Positions 1-10,947 of a stretch of DNA of 64,000 nucleotides are shown here, piece by piece. This stretch comes from Peromyscus leucopus (Eukaryota > Chordata > Mammalia > Rodentia > Cricetidae), in assembly GCF_004664715.2 (NCBI RefSeq), contig NC_051068.1, positions 53,144,953 through 53,208,952 on the forward strand, given 5' to 3'. The number at the start of each line of letters is the position of its first letter. The stretch's first letter is position 1. Made by a program: the position numbers and the translations under genes. A model generated the notes under the pieces. It was not told the DNA's origin. It saw only the letters and a program-made list of their open reading frames with translations, and did no database searches.

Positions 1-1484
1 ATATAGAAATTAGTTGTGGCTTTCACTTACTGCCTGTAATCAAGAGAAAAAAAATTTAGGTGTGGAACTAATGAAGTACCAGAGTGATCTGCTTCTGTAA
101 GCCAACTGTGTACACCTAAATCAGTGTCATAGTGTGTTTTATTATTAAAATATAAGTGCTTCATAATACTTCATAATTTGGAGAATTGATAGGCAAAAGA
201 GTCCTTTTCAATTGGGTAGAGGTTCTATACAGTGCTTTGGACATCACTTTTTCCTGCACTAGAAGGTAACTCATGAGCTTTATGTAAGCTGATATTTACC
301 ATCAATAATGCCATTTTCACCTGCATTTATGAAACGATTTTTAAAGGCATTGTAAAACAAGTGACAGTGGGGTACAACTTGTCTTTCATTATTCAAAATT
401 TAAAAGAGAAAAGGATGAGGAAATATATATATTCTTTATTGAGTGAAGGAGGAGTTTGCAGATTTTGGGAGAGTGCTATTTGCTAACTGAAAAATAAATT
501 GACCCTTCTTCCCTCCTCCCTCAATAGAAGCTCTCATGGGAAATCTCCAATAGAAATGGAAGTTTTAGAAACTGAGTTGTACTGAATGCTGTTTTGTTCA
601 CCCTGTGTGTCACAGAGGAGCCCCTGGCCATGAGGTGTGCCCAGTGTCACTTCTTCCAGACACAGAGCTCAGCTTCCCCTGGAGAGGTGGGCTACCTGCT
701 GTTTCCTCCTTTAGTGACCTTACAAGTTATGTAACTGCCAACTAGACATTTTAATTAAGCTGATAGGTCCTGCTGCTCCAGACACGTTATACGGCTTATA
801 AATTCATGGCTGTGAAAGACGCCACAGTCTTCTGATGGAAGGTGCTCAGGAACTGATAAGTTCCTATTGTTGTTTTTCATCCTGTCTTCCCAGCTCACCT
901 GATGACTTCTTGTTAGTCACTCTACATGTTTAAAAAATAAGAATAGATGACCAGTTCAGACAATGCCCACCTATTTTTAAAGACACTCTAAATCAAGCCC
1001 GATGGCTGCTGCACAGTTACAGCCAAGGCACTTTCTCTAGGACAGCTTTATATCATAGCATTAATAATAGTAATTCCTCTGTCATAAGGGTTTAGATTTG
1101 TAATTTATGATGGCTGTTTGTTCGCTGCTGGCATAAAGATTAAAACTGAGCAAACCAATATACCATGGGAACTGCATATGTCTGGTTTATTTGGAAGTGA
1201 GGGGAGTGAGGAAAGTGTTTTACAGGCAGTGTTTTACACTGCTGTCTAGAGTGATGTTCTCATCCGGTTCCATGTTTGAAAGTTTATCTATTATGTGCAG
1301 TGAATGAGAACTGTTCAGAATTGCAAGTTCAGTAATGATTTTCTTTATCAAGTGTTCCCTAATAATGACAGAGCTTTACAATTTCTAAAAAGTCAGTGCA
1401 GTACTTATCTGATACTTGCATGTCATTTGAATCCTAGTAATTAATTAATAGATATTTATTGGGTGGTTGGAAAACTACTCTCTC
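1..1484. other. Unique sequence without a recognisable gene
   Basis: I see no exon, no known repeat and no RNA gene here. The stretch from about 600 to 1150 looks less repeat-like than its surroundings: it keeps a few CpG sites and has AT-rich homeobox-like words such as TTTAATTAAG near 750. It could be conserved non-coding DNA, but only a cross-species alignment would show that. Confidence 0.5.
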
Positions 1485-1815
1485 TGTATTAGTTACATTT
1501 CTGTTGCTATGATAAATTCCCATGGCCAAGGCAACCTACAGAAGGAAGAGTTTATTTGTGCTTATGTACTGGAGGGAGAAGAGTCTATCATGGGGGCAGG
1601 GATGGCAGCAGGCTGGCATGGCAATTAGAGAAGGAAGCTGACAGATCGCATGCTCAACTTCAAGCAGGAATCGGAGACTATATAGTCTTTCATCCTACCC
1701 CCAGTGACAAAACTCCTTCAGCAAGGCTGCACCACTTAGACCTCCCAAAACAGTGTCAGCAACTGGGAAAAGAATATTTAAATGCCGGAGCTTGTGGGGG
1801 AAAATTTGTCATTCA
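1485..1815 (+). repeat. Rodent dispersed repeat, family not certain
   Basis: The opening words (TTAGTTACATTTCTGTTGC, then ATGATAAATTCCCATGGCC) match a common rodent repeat that carries ATGACCAAGGCAAC after a TTGCTATGA core. A related copy lies at 8412-9300. I would place it with old DNA-transposon-like or MaLR-like rodent repeats, but I cannot name the family securely. The open frame inside it is not a gene. Confidence 0.5.
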
Positions 1816-1824
1816 AACCACTCC

Positions 1825-1975
1825 ACTCTCTGGGCTTCAATTTCCTCATCTATAAAACCAAAGTAAAAATGTTGTATGTTTTTATTAGGAATGTAAAAAA
1901 GTTGAATTTGTGAATCCATGCAAAACTTTTCGTACTGTGCCTAGCAAATAGTAAGTGTTCAATAAATATCGGCTC
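1825..1975 (+). repeat. MIR SINE
   Basis: The segment CTTCAATTTCCTCATCTATA, followed by TAGGAATGT and later TGCCTAGCAAATAGTAAGTG and TCAATAAATA, is the 3' half of a mammalian-wide interspersed repeat in sense orientation. It is an ancient tRNA-core SINE shared across placental mammals. Confidence 0.8.
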
Positions 1976-1996
1976 TAACATTGTGTTAGTAGTATG

Positions 1997-2190
1997 GGTC
2001 AACAAGATGGCTGAGCAGGTAAATGTACTTGCCTGCAAGGCTGATGACCTCCCCAGAACCCACATGGTAGAAAGTGAGACCTGACTTCTTTGGATTATCT
2101 TCTGACCTTCACATGTGCTGCCCCACACATACAAACACACAGATGCCACACACATGTACTCACACAGACAAATAAGTGTACAAAAATCAA
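1997..2190 (+). repeat. B3/B2-type tRNA-derived SINE
   Basis: It starts with an AAGATGGCTGAGCAGGTAAA promoter-like segment and the word GACCTCCCCAGAACCCACAT. It ends in a CA-rich ACACACAT tail and CAAATAAGT. This is the usual layout of a rodent B3/B2 SINE in sense orientation. Confidence 0.7.
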
Positions 2191-2929
2191 AAGATCCTTA
2201 TGTCAGCAGTAACAGCAAGAGCATTGCAAAGCCAGCATGCCCAAACCTAAGTCAGGACGCTTCTACATGAACTTCTGAATACTGAAGGTAAAGAAGTGAT
2301 GATAATAGACGCTGAGTACTTGTCTGGGTCACTGCAGTCACCACAGCTTAGAGGGCCAGGACTCACACATCTTGCGGTGTTGGCTTCGGCATAGTGCGCA
2401 TTAGGACTGTCGTGGACGGAGCAGTTATATGACATAGAACACACCTCAGAGTTTTCTTTTCCAAAGGGTCAAAAAAAAAAAAAACCCTTCTGTTTTCTTG
2501 AGATTTCTCAATAAAGCAAAGCAAACAAAAAGAAAAATGAAGACAAAAATCCTTGTTCCATATGGCATTTGGGGTGGAAGTGAAATCACTCACTATTTTC
2601 AGAGTTCCAGAAGGCTTTTATCACAATGTTGTCCTAGGGCATGGCTTCTGGTCACTGCTTACTGCAGTGTTGCTCAGGGGTGACAGAAGAATGTGAGGGC
2701 AGAAAGCAGAAATGTCACACTTAAGAAGGTCAAAATAGTCATCTACAGCCGCTAATCTTTGTAGCTCCTTTCCTGCAGTAAAAGGGAGTCAGAAGATTGT
2801 GGACTTGGGGGGTGGTATTGGGTACTTTCCCACTATTACTACTAATGTTTTCATTACCCACTTATATTAATAAATGGTTCATAGTAATTAGGATAATATC
2901 ACAAAGAGTTCTACTTTAAGTCAGGAAAA

Positions 2930-3020
2930 TGTAGGACTAAAGATATAGCTCAGAGGCAAAGCATAAGCTTTATAATGGCAGACCCTGGCTTTGATCCCAG
3001 CAAAGCAAATAAATAAATGA
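2930..3020 (+). repeat. ID-like SINE
   Basis: The words AAAGATATAGCTCAGAGGCA and GGCTTTGATCCCAGCAAAGC resemble the A-box and B-box region of the rodent ID element. They are followed by the short A-rich tail AAATAAATAAATGA. Confidence 0.6.
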
Positions 3021-3106
3021 ACCAGAGAACATTAATGAAAGCAGGGGGATGGGATGGCTTTCACTTGCTTTTAGACTTACTTTCACTTTGCATCCCCTGC
3101 CCCCAA

Positions 3107-3116
3107 CACACACACA

Positions 3117-3151
<35 letters not shown>

Positions 3152-3178
3152 GCGCACACACACACACACACACACAGA
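3107..3178. repeat. (CA)n / (CGCA)n microsatellite
   Basis: Alternating CA, then repeated CGCA units, then CA again. The open frames of threonine/histidine or cysteine/valine on either strand come from this simple repeat and are not coding. Confidence 0.95.
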
Positions 3179-3404
3179 GTGAAAACGACCAAGTCACTCT
3201 TTCTGTCAGACCTGATTTTGTGATCACTTACTGTATTTCATGGAAATGGTGTAAGCAAAAGAAGAACTTCATGGTTGATGACCGAGAGAGAAGCAGAGGA
3301 TGTTTTTGTTAACTCAATCTCATATTTTGTGAACATTATTAGAGTTGAGACCCATTAGCTACCATTTACCCATGCTTACTAAATTTCTGATTTCATTTAC
3401 ACTA

Positions 3405-3555
3405 GTGCATTTTATTTTTCATTAAGCAATTTTTATTCATTTTACATACCAATCATAGATAACCTCTTCCCTCCTCCCCCCCCTCCAGCCCCCCCCCCAA
3501 CTCACCCCCATTCCCTTCTATAAAAAGGTAAAGCCTCCCATGGGGAGCCAGCAGA
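3405..3555 (-). repeat. L1 3'-end fragment, antisense
   Basis: A T-rich segment runs into TTTTATTCATTTTACATACC and then a C-rich run (CTCCTCCCCCCCCTCCAGCC). This is the reverse complement of the polypurine 3' end of a rodent L1. Similar ends lie near 32.05 kb and 60.6 kb. Confidence 0.7.
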
Positions 3556-4039
3556 GCCTGGTACATTTTTTTTTAAAAAAAAAAGAATTAGATACAAAAG
3601 TCAAATGTGTAGCCACTGTTAATCCCTAAGTGTATTGTATTGTTTTCCTTCAGTTTTTTCCCTCATGATTATTAGCTAAAAGTATGTTTGTAGACATCGG
3701 GATTTGATTACATTAGTAATTATGAAGTTCATAGACTATAGTGTTGTTCTTCAAATGCCTCTAAATTTGTTTCCAAAACAAAGTACTCTCTGGGAACTTC
3801 TAGAACAAGATAGAAACTGTTAAGGTGGGTGAGGAATAAGGCTATGCCTTCTGACTTTTTAAAACTTTTTAAGAGAGTGTGGCTGCGGAAACAGCAACAA
3901 ATTCTTTGAGTTGGAAATACAACCTCCTGGGAGAGAAATAAGCCTCATAATAGAGGGGCAGCTTCGTTTTAAAAATTTATTTTTATTTTATTGTTTATTG
4001 TTTAGTCTTGACAATCCTTCATTGAAACTTACTTTCCAA

Positions 4040-4212
4040 GACCAGACGTGGTGGCACATGCCTTTAATGCCTTTAATCCCAGCACAGCACTTGGGAGGAA
4101 CAGGCAAGCAGATCTCTGTGAGTTTGAGGCCAGCTTGGTCTATAAAACAAGTTCCAAGGCAACAAGGGCTGTCACACAGGCAAGCGCTGTCTCAGACAGT
4201 CAATCAAACAAG
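4040..4212 (+). repeat. B1 SINE
   Basis: The 7SL-derived body is readable: GTGGTGGCACATGCCTTTAA, AATCCCAGCA, CAGATCTCTGTGAGTTTGAG, GCCAGCTTGGTCTA, then an A-rich tail. CCTTTAATG is duplicated near the B1 start, so the copy is diverged. The long frame across it is repeat sequence, not a gene. Confidence 0.85.
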
Positions 4213-4810
4213 CAAGCAAGTGAACAAACAAAAACAGCTTCTTAATACAAATCATGTTATTTTGTCTTAAAATTATTGATATTTAAATTAAGTATAGTAC
4301 CGACTACAGGAAGAGAAACTGATAACAATTGCAGAGAAAAGTATAGAAATGAATAATAAGGCAGAAATTGGTACAGAAGAATAATAACAACAAAAATAAA
4401 GATGCTTTCTATTTCAGTCTAACGATAGGGAAGAATGTGGAAGAAACTAGACAACCAAGTGGACTGGCCGGGCAGCATTTCAAAGTGACCGAAGCTGTTC
4501 ACAGAAGCTGTTCCTTTTTAGCTTGTTTGCCACCAATTTTAATGGTAAATCTCAGGGAACATTTATGGCCCATATTTATGAGGTGCTACAAGAGAAAGAG
4601 AGAGAGTAAGGATGCCGGCAGGTGCCACGTCAGCTCTGTAGCTCCGTGGGAAATGACCATCCAGTGCATGGCCCGAGCACACTGGCATCTGATAAACTTG
4701 GCAGTGTGCTATTTCTTTTTCTAAGACTGGCAGTTCATTCAGGTGTCCTTGTTTGGGGGATAGAGGGCACTTGTTTTAAGTGGGTACAAACCCAAATTTT
4801 ATATATGTAC

Positions 4811-4820
<10 letters not shown>

Positions 4821-4864
<44 letters not shown>
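4821..4864. repeat. (TG)n microsatellite
   Basis: About 20 TG units preceded by an ATATAT run. No coding significance. Confidence 0.95.
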
Positions 4865-4868
<4 letters not shown>

Positions 4869-5044
4869 TTAGGAGGATGACAAGATATAAGTCTTTTTAT
4901 AAGCTCTTGAAGTATCACTTACAACTTCTGTAAATGGAAGTTTCTGCTTATAATTTGCTGTTATTTTAAATGGAGGTATTTATTTTTAAGACAGTAAAAG
5001 ACACACAGAAACACTTTCCCACATTCTTTCCCTCAGCTCCTCAG

Positions 5045-5181
5045 ATCGAAGTGCAAGTAGCAGAGAGACCTGTTCATCTCACATGGCATGCTGCTCTGAT
5101 CTCAGGGAGCCCCACACCTGTTCAGCTCTTTCACGGAACAGGAGATGTCCTCCACGTGCAGATTCTGGAATATCATCCTGG
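5045..5181 (+). CDS. Candidate internal exon of the split LRR-protein gene
   Basis: A pyrimidine-rich tract (TTCTTTCCCTCAGCTCCTCAG) gives two tandem acceptors, after 5036 or 5044. The donor is CCTGG|GTAAAA. Between them is an open frame with a protein-like composition: it begins IEVQVAERPVHLTW and ends VLHVQILEYHPG. No domain is recognised in it. It ends in phase 2, which matches the phase-2 start of the candidate exon at 10863 (joint codon GGA, Gly) but not the next exon-like segment at 8257, where the joined frame meets a stop. A second forward frame is also open, but it is serine/cysteine-rich and looks like a shadow. Upstream exons and the start codon were not found. That it belongs to the same gene as the LRR exons is inference from strand, phase and spacing. 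Confidence 0.45.
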
Positions 5182-5189
5182 GTAAAAAC

Positions 5190-6385
5190 TTTTCCACTGG
5201 CAATTTAACTTACATTATGTTTCAAAACACAAATGACTTTGTATTTAACATGGAACCAGAGTGTTTTTACTTCCTCCCCTTTCATTAAAATGGTTTCTCT
5301 TAGCCTATAGGAGTCAGATGCATTTTTTTTAATGTCTGCTCTCAAATTATAGAAAATAAGGCTTTCAAACACAATTACTGTATTTTATTCAGTTTTTTGT
5401 ACCCAATGTCTGACAGAAGCTTGTCACACAACAAAAGATCATCTATATATGTATGTATACATATATGTATAAAATAATATTCATTCATTTATATAAATGA
5501 ATATAACAAAGCACACAATGAGCCATTGTTAGGCCAATCTAGAAACAAATGAAGAATATATTTAAAGAAACCTAGAATGTAAGAGGCTCTAGATAAATCA
5601 ATTGAGGCATCAAAATTGGAAAAAGCCATAAGGCAAGGCTTGAATGTTCGCTGTCATCTTGTAGAGAAAAAAAAAAATGATCACACACCATACCACACCA
5701 ATAACTTAGCACAATGGTAAGCAAGACACACCTACCTTCTTTGCCTGTAAGAATAGAAACCACAAATTAAGCCATATAACTCCTAAAAAGAAATGGATTC
5801 CAGGTGAAAGATGGAAGTTTTTTGTTGTTGTTTTCTGTTTTTTTTCCCCCCTCAAATACAGCTTTAGCTTAAGTTCCCTTCTATTTCCACATTAGCCTCA
5901 TAAAGAAGTACTAAGGGGCAGCGGGGCGTGGCATCCCCAGGGAACTGAACTTGCAGACAGTTTTTCTATGTAGAAAATTTCACCTAGATTCCATAACAGA
6001 AGAAAGAGAGGACACATTCTGAAAATATATAAAATTTTGAAACTATGTTTCTATAAACATATAAACAATATAACAGAGAATAAGTTAATTACTGTAGTTT
6101 ACTAATCTAAGATCTAGTTGTGTTTATTAGTTATTTTAGAGATAGTTCATAAGAGCAACTTAATTACTAGAAAATTCATTAGCAAACACTGACTATTTCA
6201 ACAAATTACACTAGCACTCGTAACATCTTAGCATCTGTTAACCAGATTTTTGGTGCTAGTTTATTTTTGCAATGAAAATGTAGGTTTTGTAATTAAAGAG
6301 CCCAGATCATCAAGGGACTAAGTAATGAAATCAAGAGATCAAATTTTAAAATTTTATTTTCTTTACTATTTTTAATTATATATAT
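5190..6385. other. Intronic or unique AT-rich sequence
   Basis: Mostly AT-rich sequence with short TATATA/TATG runs near 5440-5500 and a T-rich run near 5820. I see no exon or clear repeat family. If the gene model is right, it lies in the intron between 5181 and 10863. Confidence 0.5.
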
Positions 6386-6389
6386 GAGT

Positions 6390-6565
6390 ATGTGCCACTC
6401 TGTGAGTATGTGCTCTTGAGTGCAGTTGCAGGTAGAAGCCAGAGGCACTATAATCCCCTGGAGTCAGAGTCATAGGCAGTTGTGAAACACTTACCTTGTG
6501 ACTTTGAAACTGAACTCAGGTTTTCTACACGAGAAGGCAGTTCTCTTAAATTCTGAGACTTCTCC
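6390..6565 (-). repeat. B3/B2-type SINE, antisense, diverged
   Basis: Reverse-orientation words (GGTAGAAGCCAGAGGCACT, CTGAACTCAGGTTTTCTACA, GACTTCTCCCAGCC) match the tail-to-head order of a tRNA-derived rodent SINE. The middle has GTGAAACACTTACCTTGTG in place of the usual sequence, a feature shared with the copy at 7415-7560. Confidence 0.55.
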
Positions 6566-7029
6566 CAGCCTCAAAAATCCATGGATTAAAGCTATCCTTT
6601 CCTAATTCACTTTGTGACAACCTTGTTCCAGTTTTCCCATGTGTTGTGCCAAGAATGAAAGGCATTATGATTTAAAGGCTGTGGAAACCACTCACAGTAT
6701 GGACTCACATGTATACTAGCTCACTAAACATCTGAATCCCATAGGAAAAACTCACGTTTAATTATACTAACCATCTGAAGGATAAATTTATCTAGCAGTT
6801 GAAGTATTTTTTATATTAGTTACACAAATTTACACCAAAGAAAACCATAAACTGTGTGAGAGGCTCAGTGAGACTAATGCAATCATTTTTAATTCTTTGA
6901 AGACACTTTGGTAAGCCCTTATTCTAAGTTGGTCTGTTCTATATGTGTGTAGCAAAGGATAACAGAAGAATGACTCTATGGTGTATGTGTATATTCAGCA
7001 TAGCATCTTTTCAGTAATATAAATTATTG

Positions 7030-7345
7030 GCTAAATTATTAGGGCCACTCCACGTAGTTAAAGGAAGATTTGTTTAGTGGGTGACTTACAGATGAAGGGA
7101 TAGGTAGGTCGCAGGGTCTGGGGAGGGTGTATCGCAGTTCAGTGGTGTTCTCTGGAGCTCTGCTCGGTCAACCTCCACCATCTAGGGTTCCAGAACAGAG
7201 AGAGTGCTGGCCCATCCAGATCTCGGGTCTCTAGGTGCCTCCCTTCGCCCCGCCTTGTAGGCGTGACAGTTACCAAAGCCTCAATGGGGGTTGGAACTTC
7301 CAGATCAAAGCTGGAATGGCCACCCACTACAATAAATAGTCTTCA
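7030..7345. repeat. Rodent LTR-like dispersed repeat
   Basis: The segment from GGGCCACTCCACGTAGTTAA to GGCCACCCACTACA is GC-richer than its surroundings. It contains GTTCTCTGGAGCTCTGCTC and CCCCGCCTTGTAGGCGTGAC, words I associate with a rodent retroviral-LTR-type repeat. Exact family and ends are uncertain. Open frames inside it are not genes. Confidence 0.5.
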
Positions 7346-7414
7346 TTTGTTTATGTTAACCTCAGTAATGTCATCAGAGGTACAAATGCTGGGAAATCTG
7401 ATTGGTGACAATCT

Positions 7415-7560
7415 TTGCAACAGATTGCAGGTGGAAACCAGAAGCACTCTAATCCTCTGGAGCCAGAATTATCAGTAGTTTGAAACACTTACCTTGTGTC
7501 CTGGAAACTGAATTCAGGTCTTCTAGAATAGCAGGAAGTACTTTCCCCAGATATGGTTTC
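7415..7560 (-). repeat. Second copy of the diverged B3/B2-type SINE segment
   Basis: The same order of words as at 6420-6545: GCAGGTGGAAACCAGAAGCA, TTTGAAACACTTACCTTGTG, ACTGAATTCAGGTCTTCTAG. The two copies are about 1 kb apart and share the unusual middle segment. Confidence 0.5.
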
Positions 7561-8256
7561 AGCACATGTTCTGGTCAGTGCTAATCTGACCACAAAAAAA
7601 GAAGATGACCAAATCTGAAATATTTCATTCAATAATAGCTACACAGTTTAAAGTTTGTGTTAATAAATAGGACTGCTTCACAGGAGAAGCTACCAGGATA
7701 TTTAATAGTTTATAAACCAACATCTGTGTGTGTGAATTGAATTACTTAGGAAGATAATCAATACCATCAGACATTTAATATAGTAATCTCAGACAGAGAG
7801 ATTCTTTTATGTAACTTCACAAGGGCAGACCTCGCACACACAAAACAGTTTAGAGGAGTTATATAATGAGGTAGTCTTATAAGTTAGTCCTGTTCTATAA
7901 TCAATTATTCATCATGAAACAGTAAATAGACATTAAAGGGCATTAGAGTTGCTTAAAGTAGACACATAATGCATTTATACATGTAAATATATATATGATT
8001 TTTATGTATATGTATATATTTATATGTATCTATATGCATATTTATCCACTCTATTGTTGACTATTAATTATAAAAAGGTTGCAAGTGCTGGGACACAGGA
8101 CATGAAGATGCATAATGTAGAATTCACTAAGATGACTTCCATCACAGGATATTTGGATTTTAATTTGACTTAATATTTGATGCATATGAGTAAATTAAAT
8201 ACATTATATGGTGTATACATATAGTAGATGATATTTCTCTTCTCTCTTATTTTAAG
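7561..8256. other. AT-rich unique sequence
   Basis: I see no exon, RNA gene or named repeat here, only short TATA/TATG runs around 7980-8045. Confidence 0.5.
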
Positions 8257-8350
8257 CTTCCACCAGATTCTTATAAATATCTTGCATGGTACAATATAGA
8301 ACAGCATGACATTCAAGGAAGTCAGCTACATTGCCCAAGAATAAGAAAAG
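8257..8350 (+). CDS. Exon-like segment that does not fit the main frame
   Basis: Splice sites look good: a long pyrimidine tract ending TTATTTTAAG before it, and AAAAG|GTAAAA after it. The frame starting at the first base is open for 31 codons (LPPDSYKYLAWYNIEQ at the front, CPRIRK at the end) and leaves phase 1. Joined to 5045-5181 (phase 2) it hits TAG after 14 codons. Joined to the segment at 10863 its open frame reaches TAA after about 26 codons. It may be an exon of another isoform, a frame-breaking regulated exon, a decayed exon or a chance match. Transcript reads would decide. Confidence 0.25.
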
Positions 8351-8534
8351 GTAAAAAAAAAATATATTCTTTTTACACTTTCTGAGTAGATTTTATTGTG
8401 TGTATACATGTCAGAGTTACTGTCCTATTGCTATGAAGAGACATCATGACCAAGGCACTCTTATAAAAGAAAGTATCTAATTGAGAGCTTGCTTATCCAT
8501 AAGCTGCAGTCAGGGAGAGAGAGTGAGTGTGCAT

Positions 8535-9028
8535 TGTTGGTTGGTCTTTGGTCTTTACTCTTTTGAGGGGCCTGCCACCTAGCTCCCAAATAAATCACAC
8601 ATGGAGGCTTATTCTTAATTATAAATACCCAGTCTTAGCTTGGCTTGTTTCTTGCCAGCTTTTCTTAACTTAAATTAGCCCATTTGCCTTTTTCCTCTGG
8701 GCTTTGACCTTTTCTTACTTCTGTAACCTTACTTTCATTCTTACTCTGTGGCTTGCTGTGTAGCTGGGTGACTGGCCACTGATGTCCTCCTCCTTCTCTG
8801 GCTCTTTCTCTTCACTCCATCTCTTTTCCTTTTCCTCCTCCCAGATTTCTCCTAATATATATTCTCTCTGCCTGCCATTCCCACCTATCTTTTCTTCTGC
8901 CTCACTATTAGTCATTCAGTTCTTTATTACACCATCAGGTATTTTAAACAGACACAGTAATACAGCTTCATAGAGTTAAACAGATGCAACATAAACAAAA
9001 GTAACACACTTTAAAAAAATATTCTATA
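8535..9028 (-). mobile_element. Apparent solo LTR, antisense, cricetid-type ERVK-like
   Basis: It starts TGTTGG and runs through CTAGCTCCCAAATAAATCAC, TTCTTAATTATAAATACCCA and CAACATAAACAAAAGTAACA. The layout is the same as at 28773, 44430 and 63571. The right end is decayed (ATTCTATAATG where sister copies have a CCACAACA-type end) and runs into the TG tract, so a target duplication is not readable. No viral protein-coding sequence is present. Confidence 0.6.
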
Positions 9029-9129
<101 letters not shown>

Positions 9130-9740
9130 GGTAGGCCTGGTGTGTGCTTATAAAATTTTAAATCCCATCCTTAGTGACACATATCCGCCAACAATGCCAC
9201 ACCTCCTAATCCTTCCCAAACATTTCCACTAACTGGGAACCAAACCTTCAAACACATGAACTTATGGGGCCCATTCTCTTTCAAATCACCACAGTGTATA
9301 TTAAAATATATTCCTGTATTCCTTGGGGATGGGGAAAGACATTGTTTATGGATTAAATTTTTCTTTTGTAATAGCAAAGGATTGTTTCTATAGTGACTTC
9401 ATCTTTAAAGTATTACGAAAACAATAATACTTAGTACTAAATACTGAATAGAAAGGTAGAGAAGATCCTGTAACCAACCATCTAAAATAATCATATTTTC
9501 ATATATATAAATATATATATATGCAAAATTTTGTATTTTGCATTTTTATTTAATATGCTATCACCTAAAACATACATTTTAAACTTGTATTCATTTGTAA
9601 TACTTGTACATATTGTGTATTTAATCAATAATAATTTTTAGAAATTAATTTATTGCTTTTATGAGCATGAATAATGCTTCAATTGATGAGCTAATATAGC
9701 TTTAATTTAGTGTAAATATATACTAAAATCAACAGAAGAG

Positions 9741-9874
9741 GGCCAGGTTGTGGTGGTGCATGCCTTTAATCCCAGCACTCGGGAGGCAGAGCCAGGTAGA
9801 TCTCTGTGAGTTCGAGGCCAGCCTGGTCTACAGATCAAGATCCAGGACAGGCACCAAAACAAACAAACAAAAAA
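9741..9874 (+). mobile_element. B1 SINE with intact target-site duplication
   Basis: A full B1 body (GGCCAGGTTGTGGTGGTGCA, CCTTTAATCCCAGCACTCGG, GATCTCTGTGAGTTCGAGGC, GCCTGGTCTACAG) with a CAAA-rich tail. The 11-bp direct repeat CAACAGAAGAG lies at 9730-9740 and 9875-9885. The clean duplication and low divergence suggest a fairly young insertion. Confidence 0.92.
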
Positions 9875-9894
9875 CAACAGAAGAGAATATTCAA

Positions 9895-10330
9895 TGTACT
9901 AGGGTTCTCTAAAGAAGCAATAGTTTTTTGTCTATAAATAAAATTGTAAGATATTTATTATAATAATTGGCTTACATGATTATGGAAGCTGTGAGGTCCC
10001 AAAATATGTCAACAAGTTTGAAGAACCAGGAAAGCTGGTAGTGGATTTGAGACTGAGTCTGAAGACCTCAGAAACAGGGATGCTGATGTTGTGACTCTCT
10101 TAGCTGGAGCCCAATAAGAGAATTCTCATATACGGCCTTCAGTCCAAGGTCAGGGCATGTGGAATCCTAATGGATCCCAGCTCTAGAAGTGAGAGTGAAT
10201 TCACCTTCCTTCTACCTTTTAGTTCTCTCTGGGCCTCAATAATTGAGTGGTACCAGCCCAGGAAAGTGAACAACAGCCTTATTTATTTGTATTGAAACAC
10301 CCTGTAATGATGACAAATTTAATTGTTATC
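9895..10330 (+). repeat. Old mammalian dispersed repeat, family uncertain
   Basis: It opens TACTAGGGTTCTCTAAAGAA and includes GGCTTACATGATTATGGAAG and GAGGTCCCAAAATATGTCAA. These are words of a widespread old mammalian repeat. I cannot name the family with confidence. Confidence 0.45.
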
Positions 10331-10862
10331 CTACCTGGATTAAGAGATGTGTAAATAGATGATAAAGTGTTATATCTGGTCTTGCCTGTGAGGATACTGT
10401 TGAAAGACTATCATTTAAATTAGCAGACTGAGTAACAAAGATTTACCCTTACCTAGAACAAATAGGAACCATCTCAGTGTTTGAGGACCATGATAGAATA
10501 AAAAGGCAGAGAAAGGGTGAATTGTATCTCTCTTCTTGGGCAGGAACATTCATCTTCTCCTGCCCCTGGACATCAGAATCTCAATTTCTCAGGCCTCTGG
10601 ACTTATACTTTAATAGATTAGGTTTGAAAAAGAGGACTATGCATTTCTCGTGTCTTTGTGTACTTATCCCCTTTAAGTCGGTAAAACAATACTATGCAAT
10701 TCCTGTTTCACTGAAATTTTAGTCTTTATGAAACTTCAAACATTTTGTTATTTTTCTCATCTATATTAAAATATTGCAGTAATACTGTGTATTATATAAT
10801 TTAATGATTGGTTTTGGAAAGGAAACTTTAGAGATGTTTACCTGTTGATTTCTTTCTCCCAG

Positions 10863-10947
10863 AAGCATTATTTTATCCACAGACTACATGTCTATCACTC
10901 CAACTCAGTCAACAAAGGAAGACGCAAATAATATTTTCATAAACCTG
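10863..10947 (+). CDS. Candidate internal exon of the split LRR-protein gene
   Basis: A strong acceptor (GATTTCTTTCTCCCAG) precedes it and the donor is ACCTG|GTACAA. In the phase-2-entry frame it reads SIILSTDYMSITPTQSTKED, then ends in INL. It leaves in phase 0, exactly what the exon at 19418 needs, and it accepts the phase-2 end of the exon at 5045-5181. The donor context is only fair. A competing reading exists: after the segment at 8257 another frame reads EALFYPQTTCLSLQ and soon stops, which would make this a terminal exon. No domain is visible. I prefer the internal-exon reading because two independent junctions agree in phase, but that is modest evidence. Confidence 0.4.
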
